From assembly GCA_945898015.1 (NCBI GenBank), contig CAMDGM010000022.1, positions 1 through 55,864 on the forward strand: DNA of 55,864 nt. Reading direction: 5' to 3'. The position numbers and the translations under genes were made by a program. Of the stretch, positions 26,297 through 35,200 are shown in pieces. The stretch is from PVC group bacterium. GTDB lineage: Bacteria > Verrucomicrobiota > Kiritimatiellia > CAIKKV01. Under the pieces are notes generated by a model. That model ran no database searches. It was not told the DNA's origin and saw nothing but the letters and a program-made list of their open reading frames with translations. Position 1 is the stretch's first letter, and each line of letters opens with the position of its first letter.

Positions 26297-27078
26297 TTCA
26301 TCCCCTGTCGGGCGACCGGGATATCCACCCATCGTTTCATGGTGATCGGCGGTTCGTCCTCATCCAGCGGCTTGAGGTAGAGCGTGATCTCGATGAAACG
26401 GGGGATATGGTTCGTGAGGTTGTCCCCGCTGGAAAAGGAATCCTCCCAGGTGTCCAGCCAGTGCAGTTGGTCGTTCTCAAAGTCATTGGTCGCCACGCGG
26501 CAATCGAAACCCACGACGCGGTCCGAGAGGAGTTCGGGTTCAACCTGGTCGGGTTCGAAATCGTCGGGCTGCAGGTAGACGTCCCCCCAGGCGGTATAGA
26601 GGGCACCGCTTTTTCCTTTTTTATCGCGCCCGACGAAGAATTTTACGCGGTGAAACGTTTTACTCAACGTGGTGTCCTCACCCACCAGGTCGGGCCCCTC
26701 CTTGACCCAGCAGATGGAGTCGGAGGCATCGGGGCCGCCGCCGTTGTTTTGGAGCAGGAATCCGTCGCCGCCATTCCGCCAGCGGGCGGAGCGCAGGCCG
26801 TTGGCCAGCTGCTCGATCACGTAATCCCCGGCGTGCAGGTCGGAGGTCAGGGCGTTGCCGCGCTGCCAGGCCTTGCTGACGGTGACCATGAGGGTGGCGG
26901 CAAGGCTGGCCACGATGGCGAAGATGGCGATGGCGATCAGGAGTTCAAGCAGCGTGAAGGCGGAGGAGGGGGTCGTGAGCTTGGGAGGGACGGCGTGTCG
27001 CCGTCCGCGGCGCGCAACATGCGCGCCCTCCCTTGGGTGGATGGCGCAAGTTTCAGATGATGGCGGCGCAGCGTTCAT
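26293..27078 (-). CDS. gspJ: Minor pseudopilin GspJ with unusual N-terminal extension
   Basis: 261 residues from the ATG at 27078, directly after the gspI stop. The prepilin motif SAFTLLELLIAIAIF begins at about residue 39, so the pre-leader is much longer than the usual 6-20 residues. Part of this extension (about residues 17-32, REGAHVARRGRRHAV) is encoded by a 50-bp nested palindrome. No start codon lies in frame between that element and the prepilin motif, so the element must be translated. The globular domain shows the GspJ pattern (MVTVSKAWQRGNALTSDLHA and the C-terminal ITLYLKPLDE). Confidence 0.88.
   Translation of the reverse strand: MNAAPPSSETCAIHPREGAHVARRGRRHAVPPKLTTPSSAFTLLELLIAIAIFAIVASLAATLMVTVSKAWQRGNALTSDLHAGDYVIEQLANGLRSARWRNGGDGFLLQNNGGGPDASDSICWVKEGPDLVGEDTTLSKTFHRVKFFVGRDKKGKSGALYTAWGDVYLQPDDFEPDQVEPELLSDRVVGFDCRVATNDFENDQLHWLDTWEDSFSSGDNLTNHIPRFIEITLYLKPLDEDEPPITMKRWVDIPVARQGMK
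26983..27032. repeat. 50-bp nested palindrome inside gspJ
   Basis: A 7-bp outer stem (GGGAGGG/CCCTCCC) encloses two hairpins: ACGGCG-TGT-CGCCGT and GCGCGC-AACAT-GCGCGC. The layout is that of a REP-like or small palindromic element. It lies in frame within the N-terminal extension of gspJ and adds about 16 basic residues. Other elements in the window (31538-31664, 45301-45373) share the outer-stem-plus-hairpins design but not the sequence. Confidence 0.75.
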
Positions 27079-27079
27079 G

Positions 27080-27499
27080 TTACATCGGAATGTCGTTCGT
27101 GAAATAGAGATAGGTCGTGACCTCTTCAAAGGAATCCCGGCCACGCCGTGACCAGGAGACGCGTGTCCGGACGACGAGCAGGTCCTCGTCGTTTTCACTC
27201 CGCTCGGAGGTCCTCACGAACGTGAACCCGTTGGGGTATTCGATCGGCCCGACGGTGAGGTTGAGGGGTTTATCCTCGGTGGCGCCCGGGGACTCCTCCT
27301 TCTTGATGACGAGGACGGGATGCTCCAGATCGCCGACTTCGAGAATGCGGCGGGCTTCGTAGTAGTTTTTCGCCGTGCTGACGACATTCAGACAGCGGGA
27401 CGTGGCCATCAGCAGGACGCCGGCGGACGCGCTGAGGATGGCGAGTGCGATCAGCACTTCCACCAGGGTCAGTCCGGATTTGCGGGAGGAAGCGTTCAT
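27080..27499 (-). CDS. gspI: Minor pseudopilin GspI
   Basis: 139 residues. The prepilin leader MNASSRKSG precedes LTLVEVLIALAILSASAGVL, with Glu at position 5 of the mature protein as required. The small globular domain ends in TTYLYFTND. It starts 3 bases after the gspH stop. GspI nucleates the tip complex with GspJ and GspK. Confidence 0.93.
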   Translation of the reverse strand: MNASSRKSGLTLVEVLIALAILSASAGVLLMATSRCLNVVSTAKNYYEARRILEVGDLEHPVLVIKKEESPGATEDKPLNLTVGPIEYPNGFTFVRTSERSENDEDLLVVRTRVSWSRRGRDSFEEVTTYLYFTNDIPM

Positions 27500-27502
27500 G
27501 GG

Positions 27503-28033
27503 TCAGGGCGTCTCCCGGCGCGCTTCGGCGGTCGAGAGCGCGTCCACGTTGATGACCATGGCGTTATCGAATTCATCGACGAGGCGCACCTCGTAGGGGG
27601 TGCAACGGCCGTTGCTGCGGTAGATGATCGAAACCTCGCCGGCGGATTCGCGGAGGCGATGTTCCCGTTCAACCGAATCGATGCGTACGGCATCAAGCTG
27701 GCGCGTGATCTGGAGCCGGGGGCTGCCGGAGACGGGCTGAGCATCCGGCGTGGCCCCGTAACGGGGTTCCACGCGGACCAGGGCGGAGTCGAGGTTGAGG
27801 ATGAGTTTCATCTCGCGGGTGTTGAGCAGGGCCATCGTGTGGGCGTAACGCCCCGCCTTGACAATCGTGGCACCCGCGACACGCAGCCGGTTGCCGCGGA
27901 TCGATTTGACCAGATACGGCATGGAGACCACGGTGGTGATGGACAGGATGGCCAGCACCATCAGGATTTCCACGAGAGTAAAGGCACGCCGTCCGGGTCG
28001 CTGGCGTCGCGTCGCCTCAGTTGGTAATATCAT
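27503..28033 (-). CDS. gspH: Minor pseudopilin GspH
   Basis: 176 residues from the ATG at 28033, which overlaps the end of gspG by 17 bases; longer upstream starts are inside gspG. The leader ends GRRA before FTLVEILMVLAILSITTVVS. The globular domain contains LLNTREMKLILNLDSALV and IIYRSNGRCTPYEVRLVD, consistent with GspH. It connects the tip complex to the GspG filament. Confidence 0.9.
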   Translation of the reverse strand: MILPTEATRRQRPGRRAFTLVEILMVLAILSITTVVSMPYLVKSIRGNRLRVAGATIVKAGRYAHTMALLNTREMKLILNLDSALVRVEPRYGATPDAQPVSGSPRLQITRQLDAVRIDSVEREHRLRESAGEVSIIYRSNGRCTPYEVRLVDEFDNAMVINVDALSTAEARRETP

Positions 28034-28445
28034 CCGCTGTGCCCATCTGGACGTCCGGTCCCGCCGACCTGAGTTCGTAATTGCCGTCGCGGAGGGTGTA
28101 CTGGAACTCGGTGCCCCAGGCATCCTTGGGCATGCGGGCGTCGCGAATGTAGGGACCGTTCCAGTTGTTCTCCGAGCCCTTCGTCAACAGCGCCTGCATG
28201 GCGGCTGGATAGACGCCGTTATCGGTCTCGTAGACATCGACGGCCGTTTGCACGGCCTGGATACTGGTCCGGGTGGCCGCGATATTGGCCTTCTGGGTGC
28301 GTCCTTTAAGCCCGACGACCGCCACGCCGGCGAGAATGCCGAGAATGGCGACCACGAGGAGGATTTCGACCAGCGTGAACCCGCCGCGGGAATCCTGGTC
28401 GCCAGACTTCAATAGAAGGAACGATTTGATCCGGTTAACATTCAT
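28017..28445 (-). CDS. gspG: Major pseudopilin GspG
   Basis: 142 residues from the ATG at 28445, preceded by AGAGAGG. The prepilin cleavage site is at GG before FTLVEILLVVAILGILAGVA. The C-terminal half has the GspG calcium-loop pattern (GPYIRDARMPKDAWGTEFQY and SAGPDVQMGTADDI). It is the main subunit of the pseudopilus. The 73-base gap after gspF could hold a secondary promoter, but none is clear. Confidence 0.96.
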   Translation of the reverse strand: MNVNRIKSFLLLKSGDQDSRGGFTLVEILLVVAILGILAGVAVVGLKGRTQKANIAATRTSIQAVQTAVDVYETDNGVYPAAMQALLTKGSENNWNGPYIRDARMPKDAWGTEFQYTLRDGNYELRSAGPDVQMGTADDITN

Positions 28446-28517
28446 GTCATACCTCTCTTGTTTAGACTCCCTAATACTATCACAGATCAGGAGCGAACTC
28501 AATCCGGTTGCCCGGCG

Positions 28518-29759
28518 TCAGACCCCCAGGCCGCTCGTGATGTTGAAGACCGCCATCACGATACTCACGGCGACGAATCCTACCAGCACCGCCACGACCA
28601 CGATCAGGATGGGTTCCAGGGCCGTGGTGAAGATCTTGACGTTGCGGCTCAGTTCGCTTTCGTAACGGTGGGCCACGTGCTTCAGGGCTCCGGCCATATC
28701 ACCCGTCTGCTCCCCGATGGCGAGCATGTCGATCATAAGCGGCGGGAACACCTTGCCGGCGGCGAGGGGGCCGGAAATGCTGGTTCCGTCGGTCACCCGA
28801 TCACGGGCATTGCGGATCTCGCCGGCGATGATGACGTTGCCGACCGTCTGCTCGACAATGGTCAGCGCCTGGAGAACCGGAACGCCGTTGGTCAGCAGGG
28901 TGCTGAGGGTGCGGGCAAAGCCGGCATAGGTGCTGGCGGAGACAATCTGGCGGATGAAGGGCAGCTTCAGTTGCAGGATATGCCAGCGGCGCCGGCCCTT
29001 GACGGTGCGGATGGCCCGCTGGATCAGGACGACGGCGGCCACCATCAGGCCGATGAAGAGCCAGCCGTATTTCAGCATCCCCTCGCTCATGGCGATCAAC
29101 ATGCGGGTGGGGAGCGGCAGGGTACTGCCCAGTTCAAGGAAAATGGCGGAGAATTTGGGAATGACGAACACCATGGAGAACACCATTGTAGCCACGCCCA
29201 TGAACAGCACAATGGCCGGATAAACCAGGGCCATCACAACCTTTTCCTTCAGGTCCTGGATTCGTTCATAGTGCTCCACCAGGCGGGTCATGATCTCGGA
29301 GAGCGAGCCGCTGGCTTCCCCCACCTTGATCATGCTCACATAGAGCGGCGGAAAGGCGGTGGGGTGGCGGGCCATGGCATCGGAGAGATTGGTTCCCTGG
29401 ACGATCTGGTCCCGCAGATCGCGGATCACGTCATCGGCGGTCGAGCCGGTCTTCCGGGCGCCCAGCGTGGAGAGGGCATTGCCGAGCGTCATGCCGGCGG
29501 CCAGAAGGTCGCTCAGTTCGGTGGAGAACGTGAGCACTTCATGGGTTTTCATCCGCTTCCGGCGGAAGAGCAGGGTGTGGCCGGTCGCGGAAGGCTTGGA
29601 GTGGGTGGCGGGGGAGGCGCCGGCTTCGCCGGTGCCGATGGAGATGGGGATCAGGCCGAGCTTTTCAACCTGGCGCAGGGCGGCCATGCGGTCATTGGCC
29701 TCTACGGTTCCCTCCACGCGCTGACCGGTCTTATCCTTGGCTTTATAAGAGAACGTCAA
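28518..29759 (-). CDS. gspF: Type II secretion inner-membrane platform protein GspF
   Basis: 413 residues, close to the family norm. Two GspF domains are each followed by membrane helices, at about 178-200, 222-242 and 380-402. Signatures include FSTELSDLLAAGMTLGNAL and the repeat FARTLSTLLTNGVPVLQAL. The start overlaps the gspE stop as ATGA. It forms the polytopic platform driven by GspE. Confidence 0.96.
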   Translation of the reverse strand: MTFSYKAKDKTGQRVEGTVEANDRMAALRQVEKLGLIPISIGTGEAGASPATHSKPSATGHTLLFRRKRMKTHEVLTFSTELSDLLAAGMTLGNALSTLGARKTGSTADDVIRDLRDQIVQGTNLSDAMARHPTAFPPLYVSMIKVGEASGSLSEIMTRLVEHYERIQDLKEKVVMALVYPAIVLFMGVATMVFSMVFVIPKFSAIFLELGSTLPLPTRMLIAMSEGMLKYGWLFIGLMVAAVVLIQRAIRTVKGRRRWHILQLKLPFIRQIVSASTYAGFARTLSTLLTNGVPVLQALTIVEQTVGNVIIAGEIRNARDRVTDGTSISGPLAAGKVFPPLMIDMLAIGEQTGDMAGALKHVAHRYESELSRNVKIFTTALEPILIVVVAVLVGFVAVSIVMAVFNITSGLGV

Positions 29760-31462
29760 TCCGTTTCCTCCGACACGCGCAGCACTTCCTCCACGGTCGT
29801 GACCCCTTCCTGAACTTTCGCCCAGCCATCATCGCGTAACGTGCGCATGCCGTGGGCGATGGCCTTCTGCTTGATCGTGTTGGAGGAACTGCGTTGCAGA
29901 ATCAGCGGTTCAATCGCCTCCGTAACCTGCAACAGTTCGTACAGGGCGGTACGGCCGCGGAACCCGGTTTGTCGGCACTTTTCGCATCCCACGCCCTCGT
30001 AGATCGGGGTGGTGTCGAGGGTGGCGACGGGGTAGCCGATGGTTTCAAGGAACAGCCGGTCGGGTGTGGAGGGCCGCTTGCAGTCCGGACAGAGACGGCG
30101 CACAAGCCGCTGGGCCACGACCGCCTCGAGGGAGGAGGCCACCAGGAACGGTTCCACCCCCATATCCAGCAGACGGGTGACGGCGCCGGCGGCATCATTG
30201 GTGTGGAGTGTGCTGAACACCAGGTGACCGGTAAGCGAGGCCCGGATGGCGATTTCCGCCGTCTCGAAGTCTCGAATTTCACCGATCATGATGATGTCGG
30301 GGTCCTGGCGGAGGATATGGCGCAGTGCGGTGGCAAAGGTGAGTCCGATCTCCGCCTTCACGTTGACCTGGTTGATGCCGCCCATCTCGTATTCGATCGG
30401 GTCTTCCACGGTAATGATCCGCTGGTCGATGGTGTTGATCTCGTGCAGGTAGGCGTAGAGCGAGGTGGACTTGCCTGAGCCGGTGGGGCCGGTGACCAGG
30501 ATGATGCCGTTCGGCTTCTCGATCAACTTGCGGATGATCTGTTCATCGCGCTCCCGGAGACCGAGTTGGCGGAGTCCAATAAACTCCTTGCCGCGCATCA
30601 GGAGACGCAAGCTGACACTTTCGCCGTAGGTGGTCGGCATGGTCGAGACGCGGATATCGATATCCTCGCCCTGGATCCGCATGCCGATACGGCCGTCCTG
30701 GGGCAGCCGTTTCTCGGCGATGTCCATGTTGGCCATAACCTTGATACGGGAGATGATGGCGGCCTGGAACCGGATCAGCTGCGAGGGAAGGGGTGTCTGG
30801 TGCAGCACGCCATCCACGCGGTACCGGATGCGGAGCTGGTTTTCCATGGGTTCCAGATGAATGTCGGTGGCCCGTTCCTGATAGGCTTCCCAGATGATCT
30901 GGTTCACGAAGCGGACGATGGAGGCTTCCTGATCGAGTTCGCTGAGGTCCGTTTTGAGCATGGCGTCCTCGGCCGCCACCTCGATGCGGTTGTCGTCCTG
31001 CATCAATTTTTCCATCGTATCGGCGCCGACGCCGTAGAATTTCTTGATGGCGGAGGCGATGTCGTTCTGCAGCGCCAGAGCCAGGCGCACCCGCATGCCG
31101 GACGCCAGGCGGAGGGCATCCACCAAGCCGGTGTCGAACGGGTCGTTGGTGCCCACCAGCAGGGCCCCGTTTTCGATGGCATAGGGGACCACGTTGTATT
31201 GGAAGACCACCCGGGTGGGTAGTTTTTCAAGGATGGCCGAATCGATGGTCATGGCACCCAGCCGCACAAAGGGGAGGTGGAGAACCATGGCGAGGGATTC
31301 GAGGAACGCATCCTCGGCGGCGAAGCCCTGCGAGACGATGGCGTGAACGAGGGTTGTTTCCGTCTGCTGGGTATGCTGGAGCAGAGCCACAATCTGCGCA
31401 TCGGAGAGCAGTCCGGTACGTTTCAAGAGGCCGGATAAACTGGTCGGTAACGGCGTTGTCAT
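29756..31462 (-). CDS. gspE: Type II secretion ATPase GspE
   Basis: 568 residues from the ATG at 31462 (MTTPLPTSLSGLLKRTGLLS). An upstream in-frame start was rejected because it would translate the intergenic palindromic element. An N1 domain is followed by the ATPase: RYRVDGVL, Walker A GPTGSGKST, Asp box TVEDPIEYEMGG, Walker B MIGEIRDFETAEIA and the His box STLHTNDAAGAVTRL. The four-Cys zinc site (CPDC and CEKC about 30 residues apart) is intact. It powers pseudopilus assembly and is the first gene of the operon. A weak promoter is upstream. Confidence 0.96.
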   Translation of the reverse strand: MTTPLPTSLSGLLKRTGLLSDAQIVALLQHTQQTETTLVHAIVSQGFAAEDAFLESLAMVLHLPFVRLGAMTIDSAILEKLPTRVVFQYNVVPYAIENGALLVGTNDPFDTGLVDALRLASGMRVRLALALQNDIASAIKKFYGVGADTMEKLMQDDNRIEVAAEDAMLKTDLSELDQEASIVRFVNQIIWEAYQERATDIHLEPMENQLRIRYRVDGVLHQTPLPSQLIRFQAAIISRIKVMANMDIAEKRLPQDGRIGMRIQGEDIDIRVSTMPTTYGESVSLRLLMRGKEFIGLRQLGLRERDEQIIRKLIEKPNGIILVTGPTGSGKSTSLYAYLHEINTIDQRIITVEDPIEYEMGGINQVNVKAEIGLTFATALRHILRQDPDIIMIGEIRDFETAEIAIRASLTGHLVFSTLHTNDAAGAVTRLLDMGVEPFLVASSLEAVVAQRLVRRLCPDCKRPSTPDRLFLETIGYPVATLDTTPIYEGVGCEKCRQTGFRGRTALYELLQVTEAIEPLILQRSSSNTIKQKAIAHGMRTLRDDGWAKVQEGVTTVEEVLRVSEETD

Positions 31463-31482
31463 AAGAGTGTCACCAAGGGGGG

Positions 31483-31512
31483 AGAATAAGCCAGCGGGAG
31501 GGTGGAAGTCAA
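31483..31512 (-). promoter_or_regulatory. Possible promoter of the gsp operon
   Basis: On the minus strand, TTGACT (31512-31507) and TATTCT (31488-31483) are 18 bases apart. Transcription would begin about 14 bases before the gspE ATG. The -10 matches 4 of 6 consensus bases, so the call is tentative. Confidence 0.35.
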
Positions 31513-31537
31513 CTCGTAGCCTGTTGATGTCGCGATT

Positions 31538-31664
31538 GTAATGATGGCCCCGTCTCCTGCCGCCTTGCGCGGCAGGGGCGAGAGATTGCGGGGTAAAGCG
31601 AGTTTTCCCCCACAATCTGTTCACCCGCGACACAAGGTCGCGCGGGTTGAGAAGCCATCATTAC
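31538..31664. repeat. 127-nt cloverleaf-like palindromic element
   Basis: An 11-bp perfect outer stem (GTAATGATGGC at 31538, GCCATCATTAC at 31654) encloses three hairpins. The first is CCTGCCGC/GCGGCAGG (31556-31576). The second is AGATTG plus GGGG pairing with CCCC plus CAATCT (31583-31618). The third is CCCGCG/CGCGGG (31624-31646), with extra outer pairs. No conserved RNA family was recognised and it lacks tRNA features. It may be a mobile palindrome (MITE-like) or a structured RNA between gspE and tpx. Confidence 0.7.
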
Positions 31665-31669
31665 TTGGA

Positions 31670-31698
31670 TTGTGAGATTATCTCTGATCTGGTAATCT
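31670..31698 (+). promoter_or_regulatory. Possible promoter of tpx
   Basis: TTGTGA (31670-31675) and TAATCT (31693-31698) are 17 bases apart. The leader would be about 40 bases and contains a small hairpin, CTACCG/CGGTAG. The -10 match is weak. Confidence 0.3.
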
Positions 31699-31745
31699 AC
31701 CGGACATTCGCGGTAGCAAACATCAAATCAATAAGGAGACTGGAC

Positions 31746-32255
31746 ATGGCCACGATTACATTCAAAGGGACACCGATTCAGACGGCGGGAAATCTTCCGA
31801 AGGCGGGTCAGCCGGCTCCGGCGTTCAAACTGACGGGTGGTGATCTGGGTGATGTGGGGCTGGACTCGTTCAAGGGGAAGGTCAAGATCCTGAACATTGT
31901 GCCCAGCCTCGATACCCCCGTGTGCGCCTTGTCGGCCCAGCGGTTCAATAAGGACGTGGCCGCCCTGCCGATGGCCGTGGTTCTTAATATTTCGGCCGAT
32001 CTGCCCTTCGCGCAGAAGCGGTTTTGTGACAGCCAAGGACTGAAGAACGTCATCAACCTCTCCACCTTCCGTGCGCCGGCGTTCGGCAAGGATTACGGGG
32101 CGGTTATCACCACGGGCCCGCTGGCCGGACTGATGAGCCGGGCTGTGGTAGTGGTGGATCAGCAGGACAAGGTGGTCTACGCGGAGCAGGTTCCTGAAAT
32201 CGCGCAGGAACCGAATTACGAAGCCGCCTTGTTTGCCGTGAAGAAGAGCGTTTGA
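31746..32255 (+). CDS. tpx: Thiol peroxidase (atypical 2-Cys peroxiredoxin)
   Basis: 169 residues. The ATG at 31746 follows AAGGAG with good spacing; upstream in-frame codons belong to the palindromic element. Peroxidatic Cys60 lies in SLDTPVC and resolving Cys94 in KRFCDSQG, the spacing of E. coli Tpx. FKGTPIQTAGNLPKAGQPAP is the typical N-terminus. It reduces peroxides with thioredoxin in the cytoplasm or periplasm; no signal peptide is visible here. It is monocistronic and convergent with the GH31 gene. Confidence 0.97.
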   Translation: MATITFKGTPIQTAGNLPKAGQPAPAFKLTGGDLGDVGLDSFKGKVKILNIVPSLDTPVCALSAQRFNKDVAALPMAVVLNISADLPFAQKRFCDSQGLKNVINLSTFRAPAFGKDYGAVITTGPLAGLMSRAVVVVDQQDKVVYAEQVPEIAQEPNYEAALFAVKKSV

Positions 32256-32267
32256 ACGGGGAAGCCG

Positions 32268-32285
32268 GAGTCATTTATGTGACTC
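32268..32285. terminator. Hairpin between convergent tpx and GH31 genes
   Basis: GAGTCA and TGACTC form a 6-bp stem with a 6-base loop. It begins 13 bases after the tpx stop and overlaps the GH31 stop. There is no T-tract, so its strength as a terminator is doubtful. Confidence 0.35.
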
Positions 32286-35200
32286 AACTTCTGACCGCCG
32301 CATAAACCGCAATCTCGGAAAGGCCGACCCAGCCGGTGGTTGGAGAGACTTCTGTGATCTCAAACCTCAGGCTGCGGCTGCGGCGTTCCGGGAAGTCAAC
32401 AACCGTCGGCCGTCGCCCGTCGGCGGGCAACTCGTCGACGGACAGCGTATCGCCGTTGTCAAAGATGAGCCGGCCGGCAACAATATGATCGGCCTGATTG
32501 GGCCGGTCAAAGAGCAGCACCCGTGAGAGGTTGACAGGACGTGCCCAGTCCAGTTGAAGCCAGGCGCCTGCCTTTTCCCCGCGGCTGGCCCATTCGCGTA
32601 TGCGATTACCCGGAAGGCCGTCAACGATCCCATCCACGGCGGCGCGTGGCGGCTGGTCGTCCATCCACGAACTTGCGGTCACCCGGGCTGCCGGAGCCAG
32701 GTTGCGCTGGAACGTCCAGTAGGGCTCATCAACCGTTAACGATGCCGAAAGGGTGGTCTCCACGCCCTCGATGATGAGGCGGGCCTCGACCGGCAGCAGG
32801 TCGGTTGCCGTCATCAGTTCGTCCTGGGGCACGGGCCGCCGCGCGAGTAGCGACTTGGCTGTGACCGGCGTTTTTGCGCCAGCCAGAGGCAGCCGCCGTG
32901 TCGAGCCCGGCGCGGTCACGTCCGCGTGCCGGGACGTGTGAAGACCGGGCGGAATATAGATCGCAAGCCCGGCTCGCACCGGATAGCCGCAGGTTGATTC
33001 CGGTTTGTTGAAAAGGTCGAGGCCGGCGGCGCGGAGGGCTCTGGCCTGTGCGGCAGGCGACCCCGAACTCAGCGCGTTGCGAACAAGAGTCGCGAACTTT
33101 TTCCTGCCCACGACGCGGCGCGCCAGGCCGGCCCGGCGCGCAAACGCCTCGATCGTGTTTGCGGCAGGATCGGCCGGCGACACCTGAACCGTTACCACGA
33201 GCCGGTCGCGGATGGATGCGGCCGGCAGATCCACTCGGGTTTCGCGCCGCCGGGCATTATACTGCACCCGTACTGGCGTGCCGTTGACGCGCGCCCTGCC
33301 CGGTTTGACGGTGGAGGGCAACGCCAGTGTTATTCGGCGTACGGCCGGCTGACCGGCATAGTGACCCTCGGTAGGGTCGATTGTGACGGTCACGCGGCGT
33401 TGAGTCCACGTGCAGGCAAGGGGGGTGCGGGCGAAGGCGCCGCGGCGATAAGCTTCGGTTTCTCCGTCATCTTCGTAAAGCTCGCTTGTGCCGGTCTCGC
33501 CTTTCCTCCCCGGCCAGCATCGCACCACCAGCCTGACACCGAGCCCTTGTCCCATACGCGGTGTATAGGGCTGCTGGGGAATCGGGACGCCGCCGCGGAC
33601 ATAAAGGGGGAACTCGCCGATCTCGGCGACCGCCAGGCGTTCGACCGGTCCCTCGAAGCATTCGCCGGTGAACACATCATGCCACAGACCTTTTGGCAGC
33701 CAAACGGCCTGCCGGGCCAGTTTGCGGGGGCCGATTCCCGGTTCGACGATGGGCGCAGCCAGCAGGGCGTCGCCCAGCATGAACTGCTGCGGATTGCGGT
33801 AGGCGTCGGCGGCCTCCGGGTCGGCCAGGTACATGGGGCGGATGAAGGGGAAGGTTTCGCGGCAGGCCTGCGCCGCGCAGGTGTAGAGATAGGGGAACCA
33901 TTCGGAGCGGAGATGGAAGGCGGTCCGCATGGAGCGTTCGGCCCACGACGGATAGGTCCAGGGGCGCCGGTCCATCTCGGGAGTGCGTGTCGAATGCGAA
34001 CGCAGAGCCGCGCTCAGGGCGCCGAACTGGCACCAGCGGGTATAGGATTCCTCGTTGCGTTTTCCCATGTGGCCGCCGATGTCGTGCGACCAGAAAAAAC
34101 AACCGGCATTGCCCGCCGTGGCCGTGAACGGGATCTCGAAGGCCAGCATCGGCCACCCCGTGTCCGCGTCACCGGAAAAGTGGATGGGGTGCCGGTGGTC
34201 GCCCCAGCCGCCCCAGCGGCTGAAACTCAGGCCGCGTCGGTCACCGGCGCGCGACTGTTCGTAATAGTAGTGATTGAGCCATTCCAGGTTGTTCAGGCTG
34301 GGGAGACCGCGTGTCTCACGGCGCTGCTGCCAGTCCAGCCACCAGAAATCCACCCCTTCTTTTTCGCGGATGCGGTGCGTCTGTTCGTAGAAGGCCTCGA
34401 GATAGGCCCGATTGGCCGCGTCGAAAGGCACGATGGTGCCCTTGGCTGGATGGCCTATCGCACGCATGAATGCGGCGTACATTTCCTCATGCGGCTGCAC
34501 GCCGTCGGCGGGATGATCGTTAAGGGTCACATGCAGGCCGGCGCGATGAAGGTCCTTAAGCAGTTTCCGCGGGTTCGGGATCAGCTTCTTGTCCCAGGTA
34601 TAGCCGGTCCAGACCTGGGTGCCGAAAATCGCGATGGCTCCGGGCGCCCGGCGGCTATCGTTGATGTGCCAGTCCATGTCCATGACCATGACATCAAGCG
34701 GAAACCGATGGCGTTCGTACTCGCGGACGATGGCGCGGTAATCCTTGGATGAATAAGGCCAGTAGCGCGAATACCAGGCGCCGAGCGCATAGCGTCGCGG
34801 CATGGGAACGGGGCCGGAAATGGCCGTAAAGGCCTTGAAGGCGGCGCGGTAGTCGGGCCCGTAGCCGAAGAGATACCAGTCTGTTCCGTGTGTTTCACGG
34901 TCCTGCACCCAGCCGTCGCGCAGCACGGGGCGCCCTGAATCGTCGAGAAGAAACCAGCCGTCACGCGAGAGCAGACCCTCGGGCAGGTAAACCGCGCCGG
35001 ACACGTTGTCGAGCGTCGCCAGTGTCCCGCCCAGGTTGCCGGTATTGATCTTGCCGGGCTGCCAGACCTCCCAGCGCCCGCCGTGCCGGATGCGCACGCT
35101 GAGATTCCCGGGCCCGAGCGGTTTCCCGTCGCAACGGTAGTGCAGGCGCATGGCCCGGGTATCGATACGAACCGCATGGGTGTCGATTTCCAGGCGGGCC

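Noticed and set aside
31463-31633. 57-codon N-terminal extension of GspE
   Set aside because: It would translate the palindromic element, and the internal ATG at 31462 begins the typical N1 domain.
31538-31664. tRNA or tmRNA as an explanation of the cloverleaf
   Set aside because: Arm lengths, loop sequences (no TTCGA-type loop, no CCA end) and size do not fit.
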